A DNA stretch of 64,000 bases from assembly GCA_030150505.1 (NCBI GenBank), contig JASLFS010000017.1, forward strand, positions 11,192 to 75,191, given 5' to 3'. The translations under genes and the position numbers were made by a program. Within the stretch, counting starts at the first letter, position 1; each line of letters opens with the position of its first letter. Positions 10,589 to 17,904 of the stretch are shown here, in pieces. The stretch is from Vitreoscilla sp. GTDB taxonomy: Bacteria > Pseudomonadota > Gammaproteobacteria > Burkholderiales > Neisseriaceae. The notes below the pieces were generated by a model. That model made no database searches. It was not told the origin of the DNA and saw only the letters and a list, made by a program, of their open reading frames with translations.

Positions 10589-11317
10589 CTACTTAACTCC
10601 TAGCAGATATTGACCTGTAATAACGTAGCGTTTCCGCCATTCTATTACTTCATCATACTGGCTGTGGCTCAACCTCATCAGCTGTAAAACAGGCTTATGT
10701 AAATCTATTTTTAACAGGTGGCCAACCTCTCTATCCAAGTAAGCCATGCCTAAAAAACTTTGCACACAGTGCAATCTAATTCCATACTTTAGCCATAATA
10801 AATGGTATAAATCATGACGACTGGCTGCCTGTAGTACATTTAAATCTCGCAACGCATCGTATTGCAAATATGCTTCATCCAATGCCACAACGCTAGCACC
10901 TTGTCGCCAAAGCACTAAATGCTTCCAAACAATTGTATTGCGCTTAACAGCCAAGTTCTCAGCAACCTCTTCTGTAGCATGTACAGCGCTAACACCCAAA
11001 CTTTCAGCTCTTGGTATTTGTGGCATTTTTTGAATGGCACTATTTGATTGCAAGTACAAATCACCCCATTCTGGGTTATTTCTAGCAACAAAAGTACCAA
11101 CGCCTTGCTGTCGAACCAAGATACCTTGTCGAACTAAATCATCTAAACCCTTCCTAACCGTTCCTTGGCTAACACCTAAAAATGCTGCTAGCTCCCACTC
11201 GCTCGGTAAGGTTGTATTAACTTGATAAACATTTTCAGCGATTTGCTGAATCACGTAATCAATCACCTGCTCATAAAGGTTTTTTCGTCTAGGACGTAAA
11301 GTATCTATCTTATTCAT
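10589..11317 (-). CDS. GntR-family (HutC/UTRA-type) transcriptional regulator
   Basis: 242 residues. The N-terminal winged helix (about 10-78) contains SEWELAAFLGVSQGTVRKGLDDLVRQG, the GntR recognition pattern. A C-terminal UTRA-like ligand domain (~95-240) has the typical LVLWRQGASVVALDEAYL and GIRLHC stretches. It sits between the sdh operon and mdh, an arrangement I recall from many Betaproteobacteria, so a TCA-cycle or organic-acid regulator is likely. The ligand is unknown. The best Shine-Dalgarno (AAGGA, 11339-11343) is 21 bases from this ATG but 10 bases from a 4-codon upstream ORF whose TGA overlaps it. Confidence 0.85.
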   Translation of the reverse strand: MNKIDTLRPRRKNLYEQVIDYVIQQIAENVYQVNTTLPSEWELAAFLGVSQGTVRKGLDDLVRQGILVRQQGVGTFVARNNPEWGDLYLQSNSAIQKMPQIPRAESLGVSAVHATEEVAENLAVKRNTIVWKHLVLWRQGASVVALDEAYLQYDALRDLNVLQAASRHDLYHLLWLKYGIRLHCVQSFLGMAYLDREVGHLLKIDLHKPVLQLMRLSHSQYDEVIEWRKRYVITGQYLLGVK

Positions 11318-11357
11318 TTGCGAATCATTTTACGGTGTTCCTTATGTTAATGAAAGC

Positions 11358-11375
11358 ATGTCTTATATAAGACAT
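11358..11375. promoter_or_regulatory. Perfect 18-bp palindrome, GntR operator candidate
   Basis: ATGTCTTATATAAGACAT is identical to its reverse complement. It lies 41 bp before the gntR start codon, in the region between gntR and the divergent mdh. The position fits autoregulation of gntR and possibly control of mdh. The rest of 11318-11641 (324 bp, no gene) holds the mdh promoter and leader. Confidence 0.6.
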
Positions 11376-11432
11376 AAGATAACAATAGATTCTCACTATT
11401 GAATAATTAGTATTGCCCTCAATAATTTTCTT

Positions 11433-11461
11433 CTGACCGCCCTGTTTTTTTTTGGTATGAT
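11433..11461 (+). promoter_or_regulatory. Possible mdh promoter
   Basis: CTGACC (11433-11438), 17 bp, TATGAT (11456-11461) gives a plausible sigma-70 promoter about 180 bp upstream of the mdh start. The spacer contains a run of nine T. Moderate match only. Confidence 0.4.
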
Positions 11462-11641
11462 AATTTTTTACGCGTTTAATTTCATTGGTGCGTTAATACA
11501 ACACTCTCAATAAAATTCAAACTCGTAACTATTGTTTATCATAATTTACTAAACTCAGAAATGAGAAATGGTTATTGTCTTAACCTTATTTTATTTGTTT
11601 GGTTAAAGACAAAACAAAATATTCCAACGGAGATAACTCTT

Positions 11642-12622
11642 ATGAAATCACCTGTTCGCGTAGCAATTACTGGTGCTGCTGGTCAAATTGGTTACAGCTT
11701 ATTATTTCGCATTGCTAGTGGCGAAATGCTAGGCAAAGACCAACCTGTTATTTTGCAATTATTGGATCTACCACAAGCTCAAAACGCTGTTAAAGGCGTT
11801 ATGATGGAATTGCAAGACTGTGCTTTCCCTTTATTGGCAGGCATGGTTGCTTCTGACAACCCAGAAGTTGCTTTCAAAGATGCTGACATTGCGATTTTGG
11901 TAGGCGCCCGCCCACGCAGTAAAGGTATGGAACGTGCTGATTTACTATCTGCAAATGCTGAAATCTTTACAGTACAAGGCGCTGCTTTAAACAAAGTAGC
12001 TAGCCGTGACGTTAAAGTTTTAGTAGTTGGTAACCCTGCAAACACAAATGCTTACATTGCAATGAAATCAGCGCCTGATTTACCTGCAAAAAACTTCACT
12101 GCTATGCTTCGTTTAGATCACAACCGTGCATTAAGCCAAGTTGCAGAAAAAACAGGCAAAGCTGTTGCTGATATTGAAAATCTATGCGTTTGGGGTAACC
12201 ACAGCCCAACCATGTATGCTGACTATCGCTTTGCAACAATCAATGGTGATAATGTTAAAGAATTGATTAACGACGAAGACTGGAATGCAAATACATTCCT
12301 TCCTACTGTTGGTAAACGTGGCGCAGCCATTATTGAAGCTCGCGGCTTATCTAGTGCTGCTTCTGCTGCTAATGCTGCTATTGACCACATCCATGATTGG
12401 GTTTTGGGCACCAATGGCAAATGGACAACAATGGGTATCCCTTCTGATGGTTCTTACGGCATCCCTGAAGGCACCATGTTCGGCTTCCCTGTAACATGCA
12501 ATAACGGTGAATACTCTATCGTTAAAGACTTGCCTATTGATGAATTCAGCCAAGAGCGCATCAATATCACTTTGCAAGAATTAGAAGAAGAAAAAGCTGG
12601 CGTTGCTCATTTATTGAAGTAA
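11642..12622 (+). CDS. mdh: NAD-dependent malate dehydrogenase
   Basis: Interconverts malate and oxaloacetate with NAD(H), supplying oxaloacetate to the adjacent citrate synthase. 326 residues from the ATG at 11642, preceded by GGAGA; a longer in-frame reading from 11561 adds a non-conserved hydrophobic stretch and is unlikely. NAD-binding [11 protein letters not shown] is at 11-21, and substrate Arg are in [15 protein letters not shown] and LRLDHNRA. The catalytic His is in [12 protein letters not shown]. It is of the ~326-residue type found in Betaproteobacteria. Divergent from gntR/sdh and followed by a strong bidirectional terminator. Confidence 0.96.
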   Translation: MKSPVRVAITGAAGQIGYSLLFRIASGEMLGKDQPVILQLLDLPQAQNAVKGVMMELQDCAFPLLAGMVASDNPEVAFKDADIAILVGARPRSKGMERADLLSANAEIFTVQGAALNKVASRDVKVLVVGNPANTNAYIAMKSAPDLPAKNFTAMLRLDHNRALSQVAEKTGKAVADIENLCVWGNHSPTMYADYRFATINGDNVKELINDEDWNANTFLPTVGKRGAAIIEARGLSSAASAANAAIDHIHDWVLGTNGKWTTMGIPSDGSYGIPEGTMFGFPVTCNNGEYSIVKDLPIDEFSQERINITLQELEEEKAGVAHLLK

Positions 12623-12631
12623 GCTAAGCCA

Positions 12632-12668
12632 TAAAAAAAAGTCCTGTTTTTAACAGGACTTTTTTTTT
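12632..12668. terminator. Bidirectional terminator between mdh and the unknown minus-strand gene
   Basis: A 17-bp perfect inverted repeat with core AAGTCCTGTT/AACAGGACTT, flanked by eight A on the left and nine T on the right. It gives a U run in both directions and serves mdh (+) and the gene ending at 12671 (-). Confidence 0.9.
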
Positions 12669-12670
12669 AT

Positions 12671-13111
12671 TTAATCACATACGGCATATCGTTTTGGTAA
12701 ACGCGGTGATTTATAAATAACTTTGCCACCAGGCTCACATAGCATCACATTAGTGATATTTTTTCCATCACTACTTTTTTCGCTGTAATCAAAGCTAACA
12801 TGTAGACCTTTACTAGAACTGTCTCTCAAAATAGCGTGATAACGATTACATTCTTTAAATGAACCTTTTGCAATCATCTCCCACCACCCCTGAACAGGCT
12901 CAGTAGAAACAGAACCGCCTTTTTTACACTGTAAGTTAGGCTGTTTACTAACATTTAGTACAATAGAATCAATATTATCTAAATGTTTATTTACACGAGA
13001 CTCTTCCCACAAGTTATCTTGTATATCAGAGCGTACCCCCATGTACAGCATTCCGTTATAGCATAAATAAAGCACCGCAGCTGCAACTATCGCCAATATT
13101 ACTTTACCCAT
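12671..13111 (-). CDS. Hypothetical protein with N-terminal membrane anchor
   Basis: 146 residues; I do not recognise the family. Residues 3-25 (VILAIVAAAVLYLCYNGMLY) form one membrane helix or uncleaved signal, followed by a mostly polar, probably periplasmic domain with five Cys in all (residues 17, 62, 88, 124 and 145). The remaining text is mixed charged, with no repeat. It is a single-gene unit between two terminator-bounded regions. Its codon use looks like its neighbours. Whether the product is expressed is not shown beyond an intact frame that starts near AAAGTG and stops directly at a terminator. Confidence 0.65.
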   Translation of the reverse strand: MGKVILAIVAAAVLYLCYNGMLYMGVRSDIQDNLWEESRVNKHLDNIDSIVLNVSKQPNLQCKKGGSVSTEPVQGWWEMIAKGSFKECNRYHAILRDSSSKGLHVSFDYSEKSSDGKNITNVMLCEPGGKVIYKSPRLPKRYAVCD

Positions 13112-13182
13112 TAGATTTCACTTTAAGTAGATTATTATAAATATTCGAAAAGGGTACAATATCTTATAGGCATTGACAACTA

Positions 13183-14166
13183 TTACAACAATTCTTTGCG
13201 TAGCTCTTCAGGCGTTTTTGGAGATAACAAACCAAAAGGAATATCCAAAACAGTCTTCGCTCCGCAGTCACCTTGTTGAGATAATCTATGTACCGCACGG
13301 GCGTAAGCCACTAGCACACTCGATGTAAACTCAGGATTACTACCAAGTTTTAATGAAAACTCCAACACTTGATTGGTATTTTGAGCTGTTGTACCACTGC
13401 GAATAACAAAACCACCATGAGGCATTGCATTGTGATCTTTTTGCAAAGTTTCAGCATCAATGAAGTTCACGATTGTGTCATAATCTGCAAAATAATCAGG
13501 CATTGTCACAATCGCATTGCGAACAGTTTCTTCATTAGCACCTTCTTCTAAAACCACCCAACATTCTCGTACATGTTTTTCGCGAGTTGTTAATTCTGGC
13601 TGTTCACCACGACGCACACGATCCATGGCCTCTTCTGAGGGAATCGTATATTGAACCCCGCCAGCAACGCCTTCAATACGACGAATCGCATCCGAATGTC
13701 CTTGGCTTAATCCTTTACCCCAGAAAGTGTATGTTTCACCTACCGGTAATACAACCTCACCTAACAAGCGATTCAGTGAAAACAAACCTGGGTCCCAACC
13801 TACTGATAGCAAAGCTACATTTTGCCCAGCCTTAGCAGACTCATTTAATGAAGCAAAATATTCTGGGATTTTGGCATGGGTATCAAAACTATCAACAGTA
13901 TTAAATAATTTAGATAATACTGGGCCTTGCTCAGGCAAATCACTACGAGAACCACCACATAAAATCAATACATCAATTTTATCTTGGTAATCTGTTATTT
14001 TTTCCATTGAGATGACTGGCACATTGGCCGTAATCAAATTAACACTTGTCGGCTCACGGCGAGTAAATACCGCAACCAATTCCATATCTGTGTTTTGAGC
14101 CAAAGAGGCTTCAACACCACGGCCTAAATTACCATGGCCAACAATACCTATACGAATTTTTTCCAT
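13183..14166 (-). CDS. ddh: meso-Diaminopimelate D-dehydrogenase
   Basis: NADPH-dependent reductive amination of L-2-amino-6-oxopimelate to meso-diaminopimelate, a one-step shortcut of the lysine/peptidoglycan pathway. 327 residues. NADP-binding GHGNLGRGVE is at ~10-19 and CGGSRSDLPEQGP around 70-83. The substrate-site blocks VGWDPGLFSLNRL, FWGKGLSQGHSDAIRRIEGV and MPHGGFVI all align with Corynebacterium glutamicum Ddh from memory. AGAAAG precedes the ATG. It stands alone, away from dap genes. Ddh is patchily distributed in bacteria, so its presence is worth noting; whether the succinylase route coexists cannot be seen here. Confidence 0.93.
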   Translation of the reverse strand: MEKIRIGIVGHGNLGRGVEASLAQNTDMELVAVFTRREPTSVNLITANVPVISMEKITDYQDKIDVLILCGGSRSDLPEQGPVLSKLFNTVDSFDTHAKIPEYFASLNESAKAGQNVALLSVGWDPGLFSLNRLLGEVVLPVGETYTFWGKGLSQGHSDAIRRIEGVAGGVQYTIPSEEAMDRVRRGEQPELTTREKHVRECWVVLEEGANEETVRNAIVTMPDYFADYDTIVNFIDAETLQKDHNAMPHGGFVIRSGTTAQNTNQVLEFSLKLGSNPEFTSSVLVAYARAVHRLSQQGDCGAKTVLDIPFGLLSPKTPEELRKELL

Positions 14167-14214
14167 TGTAGATTTCTTTCTGATTAACCTAAGAAAATAA
14201 AAACCTGATTCTTG

Positions 14215-15360
14215 TCATTTTCGTCGATTCGAGCCAGCCACCAGTTCGATAACAAATAATCGACAATCCAAATTGCCATTAAACAATGGGAATCTATTTC
14301 GAGGAGATAAGCGCAATCCTTTTGCTAGATTCTTATCCGCACTTAAAAAACAAGCTTTCCAACCTGTAAACCCTTGTTTTAACCAGCTTCCCACTTGAGG
14401 ATATAGCGATTGTAGAAAAGCCTCATCCTCTAAGCGAACACCATATGGTGGATTGGTTACAATCAAACCAGCATCACCCGATGCATTCCATTCTAAAATA
14501 TCTTTTGTTTCAAAATCAATGTAATCATCAACATAGATATTTTGTGCATTATTTATAGCTTCTTTGAGCACAAAGCGGTTAATATCCCCTGCATAAATCT
14601 TGCTTTTTGGCTTTTTAATCAAATTCTTAGCGTGATTTAACTTATCATCCCACAAAGCTTTATCGAAATTTTTCAATTTCTCAAATGCAAATTTTCGTAA
14701 AATACCAGGAGCCATACCGCTGGCAATCATTGCACCTTCAATCGCGATAGTGCCACTACCACACATTGGATCTAGCAACGGCTGACGACCATCATAACCT
14801 GCTAACAACAACATACCAGCTGCCAAATTTTCTCGTAATGGCGCATCTCCTGTTGTTTGTCGATAGCCACGTTTAAATAAAGCTTCGCCACTTGTGTCTA
14901 TAAATAGCGTTAACTTATCTTGTTGTAAAAAAGCTTGCACACGAATATCAGGATAAGCTTTATCAACACTTGGGCGCTTGCCAAATTTATCGCGAAACAC
15001 GTCACAAACAGCATCTTTAATTTTTAAGGCCGCAACATCCAAACGGCGTAACTGTGTTCTTTTCGCTTCAACTTTAACTTTAATGGTATTTTCGACACCA
15101 AACCAATCATACCAAGCGACTTTTTTTGCAGCTTCATAAATATCTGCTTCATTGCGGTAGCGTCCTTTGCCTACCTCAATCAATACTCGACTAGCAACAC
15201 GAGAGTATAAATTAATGGCGTACACGGTTTTTAAGCTGCCTTGGCAAGCCACTCCGCCATCATTTTCTACAATAGAACGGCAGGATAATTGCCCCAGCTC
15301 AGTCGCCAAAACGCTTTCCAGACCACGTGGACAAGGAACAAAAATATTGAAATCAGCCAT
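14215..15360 (-). CDS. THUMP-domain class I SAM-dependent RNA methyltransferase (RlmL-like)
   Basis: 381 residues, matching the N-terminal half of E. coli RlmL (23S rRNA m2G2445) and the stand-alone YpsC/YcbY-type enzymes. A THUMP RNA-binding domain spans ~45-155. SAM motif I is LLDPMCGSGTIAIEGAMIA around 195-215, and the catalytic NPPYGVRLEDEAF is near 305. The start ATG at 15360 gives MADFNIFVPCPRGLE, typical for the family. It stands alone on the minus strand, back to back with mutY. The target guanine is inferred from family only. Confidence 0.88.
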   Translation of the reverse strand: MADFNIFVPCPRGLESVLATELGQLSCRSIVENDGGVACQGSLKTVYAINLYSRVASRVLIEVGKGRYRNEADIYEAAKKVAWYDWFGVENTIKVKVEAKRTQLRRLDVAALKIKDAVCDVFRDKFGKRPSVDKAYPDIRVQAFLQQDKLTLFIDTSGEALFKRGYRQTTGDAPLRENLAAGMLLLAGYDGRQPLLDPMCGSGTIAIEGAMIASGMAPGILRKFAFEKLKNFDKALWDDKLNHAKNLIKKPKSKIYAGDINRFVLKEAINNAQNIYVDDYIDFETKDILEWNASGDAGLIVTNPPYGVRLEDEAFLQSLYPQVGSWLKQGFTGWKACFLSADKNLAKGLRLSPRNRFPLFNGNLDCRLFVIELVAGSNRRK

Positions 15361-15428
15361 TTTTTACTCGTTTATGTCAAAATAAGCTTACTATTGTACC
15401 TGAAGTCCTTAATTTCTGATGGCGATTT

Positions 15429-16484
15429 ATGTCTTTACAAAACTTATCACAAACTAAAAAAATCTTTGCAAATAAACTAATTTCTTGGCAAAAAACTCAC
15501 GGCAGACATAACTTGCCTTGGCAAGTATCTGACCCTTATAAAGTATGGCTGTCTGAAATCATGCTACAACAAACACAGGTGAGTACTGTTTTAAATTATT
15601 ACCCACGCTTTTTAGAATGCTTTCCAACCGTGCAAGCCTTAGCTGAAGCACCTTTAGATGATGTATTAGCACTTTGGGCTGGGCTTGGCTATTACAGCAG
15701 AGCCAAGAATCTTCACTTGGCAGCAAAACAAATTGTTGCTGATTTTGGTGGCCAATTTCCTTCACAAAGAATCGAATTAGAAAAACTAAAAGGTGTTGGG
15801 CGAACAACAGCAGCAGCCATTTCTGCATTTTCATTCCAACAAAAAGAAACCATTCTTGATGGCAACGTGAAACGTGTTTTGTGCAGAGTTCTTGCGCAAG
15901 ATGGCGCACCAGAAGATAAAAGCTTTCAGGAAGCCTTGTGGAAACATGCGGAAGAGATGCTCCCTGAAAGCTCTCAAGATATGCCTGCTTATACCCAAGG
16001 CTTGATGGATTTAGGTGCAACCGTTTGCAAAAGAAGCAAACCAACTTGTGATATCTGCCCAATGAACACCATCTGTGAAGCCTATAAACTCAATCTTACT
16101 TCGATATTACCTAGAAAAAAACAAGCCACTAAAGTGAAAGATGTGGAATTATTTTGGCTGATTATTTTATTCACTGATGGTAATTTATATATTGAACAAC
16201 GCTCAGATTTGAATATCTGGAAGCATCTATTCTGCTGCCCTAGCTTCGATTCATTCACAGATGCGCAAACTTGGCTCAATCAACACCAGTTAGATATCAC
16301 TGACTTTACTGAAGAAGCGTCATTCCCACATGTTTTGACTCACCGCCGCTTAACCATCACACCCTTTAAATACATTGGTCTGGATACGTCACACCCACTA
16401 CATGCTCAATCCAAAAGCATTCATGATATTCAAAAACTAGGCATTCCCAAACCTTTTAGCCAGTATTTAGAAAGTCTGATATAA
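15429..16484 (+). CDS. mutY: A/G-specific adenine DNA glycosylase
   Basis: Removes adenine mispaired with 8-oxoguanine; MutM, which removes 8-oxoguanine itself, is encoded at 29.9 kb. 351 residues. The helix-hairpin-helix fold contains WLSEIMLQQTQV (catalytic Glu near residue 43) and LKGVGRTTAAAI; the catalytic Asp is in ILDGNVKRVLCRV. The [4Fe-4S] loop CKRSKPTCDICPMNTIC follows near residue 200. A C-terminal NUDIX-like 8-oxoG recognition domain (~240-345) contains FPHVLTHRRL. Confidence 0.95.
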   Translation: MSLQNLSQTKKIFANKLISWQKTHGRHNLPWQVSDPYKVWLSEIMLQQTQVSTVLNYYPRFLECFPTVQALAEAPLDDVLALWAGLGYYSRAKNLHLAAKQIVADFGGQFPSQRIELEKLKGVGRTTAAAISAFSFQQKETILDGNVKRVLCRVLAQDGAPEDKSFQEALWKHAEEMLPESSQDMPAYTQGLMDLGATVCKRSKPTCDICPMNTICEAYKLNLTSILPRKKQATKVKDVELFWLIILFTDGNLYIEQRSDLNIWKHLFCCPSFDSFTDAQTWLNQHQLDITDFTEEASFPHVLTHRRLTITPFKYIGLDTSHPLHAQSKSIHDIQKLGIPKPFSQYLESLI

Positions 16485-16586
16485 GTTATAGATAAAACTG
16501 ATATTTTTACAAACAAAAAAAATCAGCGTATAAGTAAAGACACCTGATAATATATTTATAAAACTTTAAGAGCACATCATTTTTGC

Positions 16587-17798
16587 ATGAGTACTTCAAC
16601 AATAACAAAAAAGAATCACCCCAATAATGCACCAACATTAATGCTAATGCTGGTTTCCATGCTTGTTGGGATTTTCGCTTTCATTAATGTTTATTCCATT
16701 CAATCCATCCTACCAACCATGATGAATGAATTTAACATTAGCGCAGACAAAGCAGGACAAACAGTCGCTATTACCGTCCTAGCCATAGCCATCATTTCCC
16801 CCTTTATTGGCATGTTGTCCGACGCCATTGGACGAAAATTTTTTATTGTTGCATCAGTATTATTGCTCTCAATTCCCACTATTCTCATTGGTTTTGCTCA
16901 CAACATTAATGAAATATTGCTATACAGATTCATTCAAGGATTACTTGTACCAGGCATGACTGTTGTTATGATGGCTTATTTAGGAGAAGAGTTTAAAGGT
17001 CGAATCATGACCAAACTCATCTCTTTATATGTTTCAGGATCAGTTCTCGGTGGCTTTTTAGGGCGCTTTGTCACAGGGCACCTTGAAGAATTATTAGGCT
17101 GGCGCGAGGCATTTTGGACATTAGGGGCTTTAAATTTCATTAGCGCTTTAATAATTATTTTTTATTTACCTAATTCCAAATGTTTTGAAGCCAATAGAAA
17201 TATAAAAAAGACATTATCAACACTTGGCAACCACCTCAAAAACCCCAATCTATTGGCAGCCTGCTGCACAGGCGGATGCGTATTTTTCTCATTGGTAGGC
17301 GGCTTTACTTACATCAATATTTACCTAGCCAAAGAACCCTTTTCCTTAACTTCTGCACAATTGGCCAATATTTTCATTGTGTATTTACTAGGAACCGTTG
17401 TTACCCCATTAGCATCACGATTAATTCAACGCTTTGGACCACGAGGAACAATATTGCTTGCTTTATCTATTTCCAGTTTGGGTATTTTAGGCACGCTATC
17501 AAGTCATCTTTGGGTCATTATCATCGGACTAGCTGTTTTATCCACTGGCGTTTTTATTACCCAATCTAGCACCATTAGCTTTGTCACCAGCCGCATCACA
17601 GAAGGCCGCTCACTCGCCACTGGCTTGTATAATATGTCATATTATTTTGGTGGCACATTAGGTGCTGTGGTTTGTGGAATGACTTTTATTTGGGGCGGCT
17701 GGCTGGCGACTGCCATTGCATTACTCATTGCACAGCTGATGTCCATGAGCATTGCCGCACGCTTTATGAAAACCAAAAACCCCGATATCGTCCATTAA
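16587..17798 (+). CDS. MFS transporter (DHA1-type, 12 TM)
   Basis: 403 residues, twelve likely membrane helices. The loop 2-3 signature GMLSDAIGRKFF is around residues 72-83, and the first half carries the motif-C-like GSVLGGFLGR. The overall pattern resembles the YnfM/AraJ/Bcr drug-and-solute exporters. The C-terminus is short and charged. The substrate is unknown. It lies in a plus-strand run mutY-MFS-relA with about 100 bp on each side, so it is probably its own unit. No convincing Shine-Dalgarno is seen before the ATG. Confidence 0.85.
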   Translation: MSTSTITKKNHPNNAPTLMLMLVSMLVGIFAFINVYSIQSILPTMMNEFNISADKAGQTVAITVLAIAIISPFIGMLSDAIGRKFFIVASVLLLSIPTILIGFAHNINEILLYRFIQGLLVPGMTVVMMAYLGEEFKGRIMTKLISLYVSGSVLGGFLGRFVTGHLEELLGWREAFWTLGALNFISALIIIFYLPNSKCFEANRNIKKTLSTLGNHLKNPNLLAACCTGGCVFFSLVGGFTYINIYLAKEPFSLTSAQLANIFIVYLLGTVVTPLASRLIQRFGPRGTILLALSISSLGILGTLSSHLWVIIIGLAVLSTGVFITQSSTISFVTSRITEGRSLATGLYNMSYYFGGTLGAVVCGMTFIWGGWLATAIALLIAQLMSMSIAARFMKTKNPDIVH

Positions 17799-17904
17799 TT
17801 AACCAGATATTAACTAATCGCTCTACCACGCTTATCATCATTGGCACAGCAATGCTTTTTTCGTTAAAATAGACCATTCCCAAGCTATAGATAAGAAGAT
17901 TGAT

